From NCBI GenBank assembly GCA_003991915.1, contig RQTK01000074.1, forward strand, positions 628,040-692,039: a DNA stretch of 64,000 nucleotides, written 5' to 3'. The first letter of the stretch is position 1; every line of letters starts with the position of its first letter. Below, in pieces: positions 1-11,900 of the stretch. The notes below the pieces were generated by a model. The model was not told the DNA's origin. It did no database searches and worked only from the letters and a program-made list of their open reading frames with translations. The translations under genes were made by a program, and so were the position numbers. The DNA is from Elysia chlorotica (Eukaryota > Mollusca > Gastropoda > Plakobranchidae).

Positions 1-941
1 AATTTCCAATAGGGAATAGTACACAACAACCTATCTCCAAGTTACCACGCCATACGTCAGTATGTTTACCAAAAGTTGACTTATTATAAGATAAAAGAGT
101 AATGTCTTTCAGGTAAACAGTGTAACGGGTGCTATTCCCCCCTTTAAAGAAATCACAGGATTAATTTAATGTGGACTTATATTTCGCTATCCAACAATAA
201 AATAATCAAAATGTGTTGAATCAACCTTTAAAAGCTTCTCACATAGCCCCATAATTATCTTTAAGAAGAATTGCCTAATATACTGAAACCTTGTCGATAG
301 AAACACTTAATATTCGTGTGTCTAATGTCATCTAAATTTATTATTTCGCCATACTTTTTTCACCTAGAATGAAAGGATACTTCACCCAGAAGTTGGTGGT
401 GTACAGAAAACAGACCCATCTTCGAAACCCAGAGGATCTTTCACTCGATCAGAATTGGCTAAAGGAGGCAGTACCAGGTAAACCTATACCGGTACTGGGG
501 GCATTAAACTTGAAGAGAATAGAGAGGGGGTGAGAAAGAGAGAGAGAGAGAGAGTTAGAGAGAGAGAGAAAAAAGAAAGAAACATAAATATATGCTTACA
601 CACAAAACGTGAGTTGCATCCATATTTCTCGGTTATATGTAAAAAAAAAAAAAAAAACATCAACAGAAAACTCCTTTTTCATTACAAAAAATAAAAAAAA
701 AAATAAAAAAACGTACCTTACACAAGTAGAATTAACACAATGAATTTAACTGATTTCTCGATGTACTCATTATATTTGAACAGAGAACAAAGGCCCGACA
801 CGCTGCAGCTGGTCATGGACGAAGGTAAGGGAGGCGCAGGCACACTGGCGATGGATTCTCAGCTTCGCGGAGTCGCCACGGGTGTCCAGGATTTTAATCT
901 GGCGGGTCACACAGAATCTACACTTTCTCCTCAACCCTGAC
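1..941 (+). repeat. Upstream copy (A) of a tandem segmental duplication
   Basis: This block is repeated downstream at about 1542-2788. Long stretches agree almost base for base, for example the run from the start of the window to about 480 against 1545-2040, and the exon-like piece 783-930 against 2636-2783. The copies differ in the middle: copy B has a longer GA tract and about 370 bp of unrelated sequence (about 2150-2515) where copy A has an A-rich stretch. The open frame at 740-940 reads the same residues as the start of the long gene in copy B, then runs into a TGA at 938-940 where the 18-bp repeat begins. Copy A is therefore either a broken duplicate or an alternative 5' exon. Confidence 0.85.
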
Positions 942-1143
942 CCATCATTCACCTCTGACCCATCATTCACCTCTGACCCATCATTCACCCCTGACCCATC
1001 ATTCACCCCTGACCCATCATTCACCCCTGACCCATCATTCACCTCTGACCCAGCATTCACCCCTGACCCATCATTCACCCCTGACCCATCATTCACCTCT
1101 GACCCAGCATTCACCTCTGACCCAACATTCACCTATGACCCAA
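932..1143 (+). repeat. 18-bp minisatellite encoding a hexapeptide (SFT[SP]DP)
   Basis: About twelve tandem copies of an 18-bp unit, TGACCCATCATTCACCYC, with point changes. Because 18 is a multiple of three, each frame repeats a hexapeptide. The frame beginning at 882 reads SFT(S/P)DP over and over, another frame reads THHSPL, and the third has a TGA in every unit. The frame that is homologous to the copy B gene is the one with the stops. The repeat is not present at the equivalent place in copy B. Whether any frame is translated cannot be told from sequence alone. Confidence 0.85.
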
Positions 1144-1449
1144 CTGACCCGCGAATCTTCCCACGAGCCTCCACCTCTGATGATGTTTGAGCCGTTGCAG
1201 ATCTCACCAAGTGTCGGCGATTCCAGGAACCCAGAGCTACCCGGAGCTGTTGGACCTGCGGGAAATTCGGACTGGGCTCGCCAAACTATGGACGTAATGC
1301 TGACCAGATTACAGGCAAGTAATCCCAGCAACGCCGACCGTACAGGTGGTGTATTTGATAGAACGGGGGACACACAGTTAGAGCTATTTACACATGGACA
1401 AACAGTTATTTCTAGCAGGCTAAGGAATCAAGAATTGTATTATAAATAA
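1135..1449 (+). pseudogene. Open segment downstream of the minisatellite, possible decayed relative of the copy B gene
   Basis: A 104-codon open frame follows the 18-bp repeat. It contains PLMMFEPLQISPSVGDSRN, which loosely resembles APMMNALEPISESTPSLE in the copy B gene (about 3223-3280), and is otherwise S/T/N/P-rich. This suggests that copy A once carried a related coding region and has since diverged. The similarity is short and was judged by eye; no domain is recognised. Confidence 0.3.
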
Positions 1450-1541
1450 GATTAAATCGAAAAGGGTACAACCCTTATTTCAATTTTGGAATGACCCAGT
1501 CACTCCAGGAAAACACAGCGACGAATTTCCTGAAAGGTATC

Positions 1542-2083
1542 AATTTCTAATAGGGAATAGTACACAACAACCTGTCTCCCAGTTACCACGCCATACGTCA
1601 GTATGTTTACCAAAACTTGACTTACTATAAGATAAAAGAGTAATGTCTTTCAGGTAAATAATGTAACGGGTGTTATTTCCCCTTTAAAACAATCACAGGA
1701 TTTAATGTGGACTTGTTATTTCGCTATCCAACAATAAAATAAACAACATGTGTGGAATCAAACTTTAAAAGCTTCTCACATAGCCCATAATTATCTGTAA
1801 GAAGAATTACCTAATATACTGAAACCTTATCGCTAGAAACACTTTAATATTCGTGTGTCTGTTGTTATTTAAATTTATTATTTCGCCATATTTTTTTCAC
1901 GTAGAATGAAAGGATACTTCACCCTGAAATTGGTGGTGTACAGAAAACAGACCCATCTCTGACTCCCAGAGGAGCTTTCACTCGATCAGAATTGGCTAAA
2001 GGAGGCGGAACTAGGTAAACCTATACAGATATTGTTCTGAGTGGGATACCCAGGAGACATTAAACTCAGAGAGAAGAGAGAGG

Positions 2084-2151
<68 letters not shown>

Positions 2152-2788
2152 TTTTTTCTCCTGTAGAGAATGATTGGGCTCCGGTGTCTTGATAAAATAG
2201 GTTGGATGTGCTCTCTGAAATTGTTTGTGGAGAGCAGTATTATCTAAACATTAAAAGAGATTTTTGGAGTGCAAAGTTTAGCATTAAGACTCCATAAGAA
2301 TGCGGCCACCGGACGAGACATACGGCGTATTTTAACAGGTGGGCATACGTGGTGAAATTGTGGGATATCGACGTATAAATATAAACTTAAAGAGGCAAAA
2401 ACTAGCTGTCTTCTTGTAAAGATTTCTCTTAGAAAACCCATGGAAAGTAAAACTGAGATTTCTCATTTTTGCACAAAAATTAAAGATGAATTAAGTTAAA
2501 AAAACAAACAAACAACCCAACAACAACAGAAAACTCCTTTTTTAATACAAAAAAACGTACCTTACACAATTATGCCCTAGAGATAACACAATGAATTTAA
2601 CTGATTTCTCGATGTACTCATTATATTTACAACAGAGAACAAAGGCCCGACACGCTGCAGCTGGTCATGGACGAAGGTAAGGGAGGCGCAGGCACACTGG
2701 CGATGGATTCTCAGCTTCGCGGAGTCGCCACGGGTGTCCAGGATTTTAATCTGGCGGGTCACACAGAATCTACACTTTCTCCTCATTC
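1542..2788 (+). repeat. Downstream copy (B) of the segmental duplication
   Basis: Direct repeat of 1-941 in the same orientation. It contains a long pure GA tract at 2089-2148 and a unique insert at about 2150-2515 that is absent from copy A. Its right end is the 5' part of the long open reading frame. A candidate splice acceptor (TTTACAACAG) ends at about 2633. Upstream of it the frame differs between copies, while downstream of it the frame is kept, which fits an exon starting there. Confidence 0.85.
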
Positions 2789-5700
2789 AGTGCATTCCGA
2801 GTTTGATCCAACAATACAAGACAAGAGTTTTACTCCAGTTACAACCAGTGCGACTTCTGGGCCTGTCAAGGCAACTGAGAGTAACAAAAAACATAATCTA
2901 GATGGCCATGACGGGTCAGTCTATAACCATGCCATTGGAGAGTTGTTAAGAGATCTCTCAGCAAGGCTGAGTCGTCACCATAGAGATCACCAGGGAGCTC
3001 ATGGAAACACAGAAAAGACTAGCGAAGTAAACAGTGCAGGTATTGGAACAGAATACCCCAGTACGGAGGCCGGGCAAGGAATGTCAAGCAGAGGTGGCGA
3101 CCTCACTGGTCGAGTGCTAAACGAACTGGACAAACTGATTTGGCTGTCAGGCCCAGGGATGGAGGGACAGTTCCAGACCGTATTCTCTGACTCAGCACAA
3201 GGTGCAGCGCGCTGGGATACGGCGCCAATGATGAATGCACTAGAACCTATTTCCGAGTCAACACCGAGTTTGGAAAAAGATGGCCGCAATGACACATATA
3301 CGACAATGGAAATACCAACAATAAAGGGAGGCACAGAAAGCCCAACAGACGTTGTAGAAAACGATTTAAAAAATCAAACATTGTACGAACAGGAAGCGAA
3401 TAAAACCACCAATGAAGACGTAACAACTACTTTTGAAAACCTAAAGACAGTCGGCGAGTGGGATTGGCTGAGAACATTGTTTAATGGTACTGACGCTGAA
3501 TTAAGCTTAGACTGGGATGGGCTTTTGAACGGGCTTGATGAACTAATGCACGTCAGGTGTATCAGATGATTTGAGATCTCTGAGCGACAGAGGATCAAAA
3601 CTTGTTGAAAACACAACATGGAAGGTCAGGAAGAGTGAGGATGATTATGCGATGGGCAATGAGAGCGAAACAGAAGACAGCAGTGAAGAAAACAGTGAAG
3701 AAAATGAAGCAATAGAGTCAAGTACGGAAAACGAGACTGAAAGCCCAAGTAAGAATCCTAATTTTCATAGTGAAAATATTAACGTTTATACTGATGTAAA
3801 TGGGACCGTGGAAAACAATAGTGCGACAGAATCAATATCTAATAACGATGATGGCGATAGTGTTAACGATATAGATTATAATGATATTGACAAAGACATT
3901 GATAATGATGGCGAAGAAAACGAGGCCCATGACAACGATGATAATTATGGTGATGAAGATGAGGAGGAGGATGACGATGACAACAATGAAGACGAGAAAT
4001 CCTCATTAATAGCTAACGAACATTACCAAAAGGACGAGCGTTATCGTTTGAACGGTGACACCAAACTTTACAGATCAAGTCAAGAGAAAATTCTAAATGC
4101 GAACAACATGGGGCATGTTTTGGCTGAGCTTATACAACAAGAAAATCACAAACATCTTTCTGAATTGGAAAGTTTCTTGGGTCAAAGTCTCCAAACCACA
4201 AAAGGCGTACCCACTCAAGTCCCAAGTCCAAAAATATGGCGAAGAAAACGCCGCAGTGCTTGGCTTCCGAATATTTATGGCAGAAAATCTTCAGAGATGA
4301 ACTTGAATTCGGAAAGGCCAAATTTGAGTAGGCAAAAACGGCAAACCTATTTCGGGGGGTCGGAATTTAATTCGATCTTGAGTCCTTACGATCCGAACCA
4401 GCCCTTAGACCTATCAATCCCTAGCCAAAGTTTCCATTCTCAGAATGCGGTTAATGGCATTCGCCAACAGGATCATCTGCTGCCAAAAACTCCTGTTCAT
4501 AGTAATACCAGGAATAATGACTTATACAACACTTTACTGTCTTCCATTCTTGACCCTACAGGAACAAACTCAGGTGTTTCCAAAAACCAATCTAACCAAA
4601 CTGGCGAAATAGTTCCCTCCCCTTCTCTAACTATGACCCAAGGATCAAACACCATGTCAGCAGATACACTTAACCTACAAAGCAACCCCTATTCTGAAGT
4701 ACAACAACCACATGCCCATCAATTATCAGAGACAATGCCTGTGTCAAACTCATTTATTACTGCGCAAAATCCTGGAGCCAATCAGCCGCTAAATCAGATT
4801 TTCGAAACCGGTTTGCAATTTCCAAGCACTAACTATAAACCGTTTTCAAATTTACAGGCCTCAAATTTAGCTGCTAATCAACAATCAAAGTTACCGTATG
4901 GAGACACAAATTCAGGCCATGTTTCAAACACTCAACCTATAGGTTCACAATACGGATATAACTACTTTGGTAAGCAATATCCAAACTCTTACCAAAACCC
5001 TCAAATGAGCCAAAGCCCTAACCACCTTCAAATGAGCCAGCCACCTAACCATAACACCAACAACAATTACCATCATAATACGGCAAAACTTCCATACAGC
5101 AACGAAGGTACATCTCCGTATCAAGGCTACAACCCGAATTACAATTCTTACCTGCAAAGCCCGTACAGAAACAGCCCTCCCCAGCAACCATGGCAGAGTT
5201 ACTACCCTATCGGGGGGTACGGACACTATCTCAGCAACCTGGGTATCCACTTCCCTGACGTAGGTTTCATTGGCGGACCCAGCGTTCTGGGGAACCCCGC
5301 AGAGCCAGGGGAGATGCCCTCGTTTGACCCAGAAGAAATCATGTCCAACATCTTCAAGCAATACTGGCAGCGCGTGGACAGAATGTATAACCCTCCGGGT
5401 CCTCCAACTACTACAACCATGGAGCCCGGAGAATATGAAGGAGAGATAACTACTAAACCACCAACAACCACCACAACCACCACCAGAGCCACGACTACTG
5501 TAGGAAAAACAACACCAACACTATCACCAACAACAGCGCCCAAAACAACGACGACACAACAGAGCTCGCCACAAACTACAACACAACTAACAACAGCAAC
5601 ACCAACTTCGATAGGAACTCCTCCAGTGACTGTTGATTTGTTGAGTATGCTTCTCTTTAACACGGAAGCTAACACGACACTATCGCAAATAGCTAGATCT

Positions 5701-5895
5701 ACACCCACGTCTACACCCATTGAGTATGTAACATCAGGAATCCCTGAGCTAAACTTGACGACCTACTCTGGTGGACTCACTACCACTCAAGCACCGATGT
5801 CCGGAGCAGCAGTAAGCCAACCACCATTGACGACCGCAGGCGCACCCACAGAACAAAAACCGGACATAAGTAGCGCTTCCCCCGTTCGCAAATAA
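2634..5895 (+). CDS. Unrecognised S/T/N/Q-rich, acidic, mucin-like protein with furin-type sites (frameshifted)
   Basis: No family is recognised. Two open frames abut, 2634-3567 and about 3550-5895, together about 1,080 codons; the junction needs a one-base shift. Order of features: an S/T/N/E-rich region with many N-glycosylation sequons; a strongly acidic D/E/N block (about 3840-4010); two basic cleavage-like sites, RRKRR (4240-4254) and RQKR (4330-4341); a Q/N/Y/P-rich low-complexity region (4380-5200) with a short internal repeat QMSQ(S/P)PNH; a compact Gly/Pro/aromatic patch (5200-5400) that looks like the only foldable part; then a Thr-rich mucin-like stretch (5404-5640). An AATAAA lies at 5976-5981, 81 bp past the stop. 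No signal peptide is visible; it may lie on an upstream exon. The composition suggests a secreted, glycosylated, furin-processed matrix or adhesive protein, but that is inference. It could also be a decaying duplicate. Confidence 0.6.
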
Positions 5896-5975
5896 CATGA
5901 TTGTTAATTATTTAAAGTTTTATTCTTCACAATATTTAAACGTGCTCTTTTTTCTCTGGTGTTTTATCCTTTACA

Positions 5976-5981
5976 AATAAA
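5976..5981 (+). promoter_or_regulatory. Candidate polyadenylation signal AATAAA
   Basis: A canonical hexamer 81 bp downstream of the TAA stop of the low-complexity gene, followed by A-rich and then T-rich sequence. Position and sequence fit the 3' end of that transcript. Confidence 0.45.
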
Positions 5982-7994
5982 AAAAAGCGTTAGTTCTGCG
6001 ATGTTTTATCCTTAGCATCTTCAAAAGTTGTAAAGTTGTATTAGTTCTCTTAAGTTTCATCCTTTACTTCTTCAAAAGCGTATCAGAACAATTCCAGACT
6101 ATATCCAATAGTCAAAGCATCTTTATGTTCTTTTTGTATCAAAGAGAATGACAGTACGGCAGTCACGTAGTAAATTTTTTAAAACCACCTGCATGTAAAC
6201 ACTGCCATAACACAACTGCCCAGAACTTATTTTTTTTTTTATATCAGAAGGTTCATTACAGACTCATTTCCAAACTTTCACAAAGTACGCTGTTTTCAAC
6301 TTTACCCTTCATTCAAAATAATGTTTAAAACTATAAAGATGATTGAATCTGCATTTTAAAATGTAAATAATTATTTCATTCTTTTTAGCTTCATTTAATT
6401 TATTCATGGATGTATAAATCAATCATTTTTTTAAACTTTCAGAAGCCCAAACTATTGACTTGAATGAATATTTTTTTCTCATTTTTTTAAAATCTTATTA
6501 TTTAGTAGTCATTAAAATACGGACACGACGTAATGTTGAAATGTAACTAAGTGCACAATTTATGAGCTCAGTTTTTTTTTACCAGCAGTAAAATAATATA
6601 ACGTAAATAACACCTGTAGCCATATATTTTTTTTTATTATCATTATGCATATTTGCTTCTTCCTCTCTATGTCTTCTATTTCTCATAGTTTCTCCTACTC
6701 CTCTCTTCCTCTTTAATGTAGAAAGATTGGAAGACATAACAGATGCGATTCTTTTTATACCATCAAATGTAAAACGATTGATGTAAAATTGAGTTGAGTA
6801 TATATTGACTTAGTAAAGCTTTTGAGACCTCTTTTGTCGAAAGGCTCTTTTAGAATGATGCTGATCTAAGTTTTTAAATTCAATTTTTTTTACATCAAAC
6901 GCAATAATTGACTTTCATTATCAATGTAACAGATTTCTAATAATCTAAGCGTACATATGACCTCTCAGCTATTAATATATCCGTATAAATTAAAACGACA
7001 AGAAATCAGAAAAAGATTTTAGATGTATGTGAATTCGAATATGCGGTCTCTAAAATATACACCGTTCTTTTTACATTGTTCATATTCTTAATGTTCGATT
7101 CATGTTGCTCCTACACAAATGACTTAATTTTATTCATTAATAGAACTGTTTCTAACCATTCATACATTTTTGCATTGCGTGAATATTTTTTTGGGAGTTA
7201 CTACGATTCATAATTTATTCACTTCTACTGTACAAGTCAATTTATAGTTTTCAATTTTTGGCGATCCTGTAGATCTCATGCTTGAAAAACAATTCATAAG
7301 TTTAGATTGCGATATAACTATTTGTATAAAACATTCAATTCAGGGCGACACTGAGCTCTACATAGTACAGGCAAAATGGCTAGCGCATGTAATTTTCTTC
7401 AGGGCTGTCCACCTCTATTGTACCTAGCGTGTTCTGCGATTTTGATTTTCCCCCATCGTGTGTGCGGGACAGCATTGTTATAATGAAGAATCGTATTCAA
7501 TCGAAGTCGCATTTTAAAGAATTTCCTTGCATTGCTTAAACCCATAACTCTGTTTTCGATGTAGTAGAAAATTAATACATAATAATTTTATAAATAAATG
7601 TGAATGAATCTAAAACGTGGTGTCATCATAATCGTAAAGAAAATAAATAAAACGATGTAAATCATCCATATTAATTTTGGTTTATTTTGATTGATTTTCT
7701 TGACAATGTTTTCCACCAACAAATTGTTTCGTTACAACCTTGCATAATTACATAAGGGTACATAATTATTTAATGATCAGATAGTTAAAGAAATGATGAC
7801 AGAGACAGAGAGAGAGAGAGATAGAGAGCGATTGAGAGAGAGAGAGAGAGCGACGGAGATAAATGCTGTAGTTAAAAAGGCCCCTTAAATGAAAATAAAA
7901 AGGTTACAAAAAAGTTTAATGGCGGGCTAAAAAAAAGTACAATATACGTGAATATTTCAATGCAATGTGATTAAATAAAAAACAAACAAAAACG

Positions 7995-8061
<67 letters not shown>

Positions 8062-8981
8062 AAACAGAGACATTGGCCATTTTATGTACAAAGTATAGCC
8101 TTTGAAATACTGATAAGTTAAAAAAAAAGATAAACATAGACGGTTTCCTAAAGAACTAAAGTTCACAAAATGTTAAAGCCACCTATTTGTGGAGTTACCA
8201 TAACAAAGACAACAATAGTTATGGTTGTGCTAAAATTGTTTTTTATTAAGAATTCATTTTAAATCCATTAAATCGTTTCTTATGGTAAATACACAATGGG
8301 AAGCTTTAGGTACATATTTACAATCCTGGTGACAACACATTTTTCAAACTACGTTATTATTCAGTCCCATTATTAATGTAATGACTTCAGAAATTTCGAA
8401 ACTAAAACTCAATAAGTGCCATATTTTTATCCCTGAAATAATGATTTATGACAACATTACGTATAAATTACAAATAGTATAGATGTATTATGAAAGACCA
8501 AATCATGGTGCTATTCTCATGGATAAAGCAAAAATAAAAATAAATAATTAGTTATTATTTACAGTACAGTTTATTGTTTTACTATTTAATTTTCTGAAAG
8601 TCTAAACGCATTTTACCACAATGGTGTGCATTACAATATGCACAATTCATATACACAAAAAAAAGGAGAACAAGGTATCTAACATGGACATTACTACATT
8701 AGATTTGCTCTGATCGAATACAGCAGACATTTACCCAATCGATACAGCTATAATTCACTTTCTAATTTCATGGTAAAAAAGGTGGAAGCAGTTTTCAGCC
8801 TACATTCAGTTGTTATAGTCAGTGATACCATCAGTTTACATAGCTAATAATTATTCCATTTTCTCTACTTTAAATTTTTGCGCGATTCAGTGTTGAGTCC
8901 TTTTACATTACACGCATACCGTTTAGAACCAGTGTCTTCACACAACCATATATACAATAAATCATCCTTTTTCAACTGCAG
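5982..8981. other. Intergenic AT-rich interval with simple repeats
   Basis: No coding region is supported. The interval is very AT-rich, with a GA-rich patch near 7800-7850 and the CAA array at about 7997-8060. The right-hand part probably includes the 3' UTR of the minus-strand ELOVL gene, whose stop codon is at 8982-8984. TTTATT near 8570 would read as AATAAA on the minus strand. Confidence 0.5.
7997..8060. repeat. (CAA)n microsatellite
   Basis: About 21 uninterrupted CAA units. The poly-Cys and poly-Val frames on the opposite strand are translations of this repeat, not genes. Confidence 0.95.
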
Positions 8982-11900
8982 TCAAACAGAAACAGATCCT
9001 GCAACTCTTTTTCTTGCTTCTACCCCAGACTTAGTACCATTAGTTTTATGATTGTTGTTGGTCATTGGTGTTTTTGCATGTCTTTCCGACTTCGCCTCTC
9101 TTTTCTTTGCCTTCATTCTGCGCACATGTTGCTGGTAGTAGTAGTTACTGAACAGAACAATCATAATAACGGCGTAGGTGGAGGCCAAACCACTTAAAAA
9201 TTTGTTGAAGTCGCAAAAAAATACAACGTTCAGGGAGTGGATGAGAACAATTACAAACTGGATCTGTGGAACAGAAGTAATAACCACGTGTACGTTAGAA
9301 ATCTACGTAATAATAACTAAGGTCGTTATATTATTTATTTAAGACCACCCGAAAGTGGGCTTAACAGTTATTGAACATTTCAACATTTGCGAAACTCTGA
9401 CATACTCAGACAAAATTAATTAGCTTTCGTATAGGTGGCAAAGTGTAGACTGACAAAAGTAGAGAGTAACACGCCCTTGATCGCACTATGACTAAGTCGA
9501 CCAGTAAAATGACGTGGGCCAGAATGCACAAACATGACGTCTTGTAGTAACAATAATATAAGAACAAAAAGGCTTAACAGAGGCCAATCTAACCACCCTA
9601 CAAAACGTAAAATTGTAGGCAAAATCGTATAAAAAAATTTAAATTATGCATAATTGGCGTACACAGCAATAGCTACAGAAAACCTACCACTTGGATCCAG
9701 GTGACGTACTTCTTCCACCAGAGGAAGGGCTGCACGCGAGGGCCCAGGGCCGACAAGCCGTAGTAGGAGTACATGATCACGTGCACGAAGCTGTTGAGCA
9801 TCGCGTGGAAAAACGCTGCAAGAGAGGGTGAGTGGAAGGATCGGTCAGGGACAATGTTCATGAATCGGAAGGAATGTGAGTTGAGCATGTCGCTCCATCA
9901 CTGACGACTTATTCAAGAATACGGGCTACGAACTGAACAAAGTAAGTCCACCAAATATGTAGCATCTGTCGGACTGATGGCCAAGATGTGCAAGGTTCAA
10001 AAATTAGCTTCGGCAAACGTAAGATTATGACAAACACTAATCGAAGATTACATTATAAGAAATCAAGTTGTTCGTTTAAATAACAGCAGATTAGCTCGTA
10101 AAAATTATTGCTATTTCCTTTTCATGAAACTCCAATTTAGTATAAAGAAAAATCTTCGAGTTTTTCCCGCTATAATGTAATGCACGTTTATCATATAGGC
10201 AGCCATAATTTATACCAACGCTGGACCCACTGTTTTTTTTTTTCTAACTGTTGTTTTATAATTTTAAGTCATTATATGTGCAGAGTGTGACTCACAGCAT
10301 CCCCCAGGGACAAATCTGACACAGAGCCACCAGTTGAGCATCATGGTCCCGTGATGGAACACGTGAAGGAACGTGATTTGGTTGTTCTTCTTGCGCAGGA
10401 TGAAAAACACCTACCGAGGAAGAAATAGAGATGGTGTGGAGATACACGGAGTGAGCATCCAATTCATATATTCAGCAAAGTTATCTCATATTTCTGACTA
10501 AAGCCTCCTCTTCCCGAAACTGGTTTGTATTTCAAACTCCCCAGCGCTAAAAATGAGGTTTACATCAAAGAGTACACTTAATATTAACTTAACTGTTCTT
10601 AAATTTAAATAAAATACTTCATATGTGAAAGGCCAGTGTGCTTTCAAGACTAAATCAACTAACTGAGCGAGGTGGACACTTGTGGATACAAGTTCTCTGA
10701 GATTTCTAACTTAGATAAGACATGTTCAAAAGACCAGTTTGACTCTTAAATACTTAATGACTTGAACTGCTAAAACAACAAAACGAAGATCTTTCGATCT
10801 GATAGAAACATGTTGAAAATGATAGAAACCTTGGTACCGTAACGACGTAACTAGACGGAAAAGATATAAGAATCACCGCAGAGATATAATTGGAATTAAA
10901 AAGTCGATACAAAAGTCGATAAGAACTGTCTGAAGCAGCAGAATCCGACGTGGAGTAAGACAAGTGTGTGTGTGTGTATGTTATCTACACACCTCATCAA
11001 TACATACACATAATAGATATTCAGGGAATCAAAGCACATAAGAAGAACCAAAATCAAAGGAACACATACAAATAATATAAGATACGCCGCCATGATAGCA
11101 AACAACAAGAAAGAACTAAAAAAATCTTTTGATGTTGTAAAGAGTAATAGAGAACAAAAAGGGCTTAAAATGAACGTGAGCAAAACCAAAACAATGTTCG
11201 TTAGTAAACATAAATACATCCAAGTCAAAATTGTAATAGACGGAAAAAAACATGAACTAGTTCAGTAATTCACATATCTCGGACAAACAACCAGTAATGG
11301 CATAACCACAAAAGAAATAGAGATCAAGTTAGCACAAGCAAAATCAACGTTCTGTGAACTAAATGACGTATTTAGATCAAGAGAAATTTCAAGATTTCTA
11401 AAAGTAAGATCAATACACGTGTATTTTCCTTGCTGCTATACGGCGACGCTACATGTTATAAAGAACCAGTTTGAAAAAGTAGAAGCTTTCGAGATGTGGG
11501 TATTTTGAGTACTAGCCAGACTACGTTACACAAACAGAATAACAAACGGAAAAATCTTGAGAACACTCGGTGTTAAAAGAATTAATGGAAAGCATGCGAC
11601 ATCACAAACTGTCTTTAAAAAACAACTACCAACTGTCTTATTTTGGTCACAAAGCAAGGCATGACAACCTCGCTCAAACAATCCTAACTGGCAGAATGGA
11701 AGGATGAAGAAGGAAAGGCAGATCTAGCAGGAAGTGGTATGACGACATAAAAGAGTGGACAGGGACGCAGCTACATGTGAACCTCAGACTAACGCAGGAT
11801 CGTTTGGCATGGAAACATATGGCACGACAACCCAACATTAGGAGGGCACAATGACAATGACAATGACAACTGCCTAGCCTTCACAGCAACACTTTGTCTG

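Noticed and set aside
10896..11228. 110-codon minus-strand hydrophobic open frame
   Set aside because: It is antisense to the LINE reverse-transcriptase remnant and lacks any family motif.
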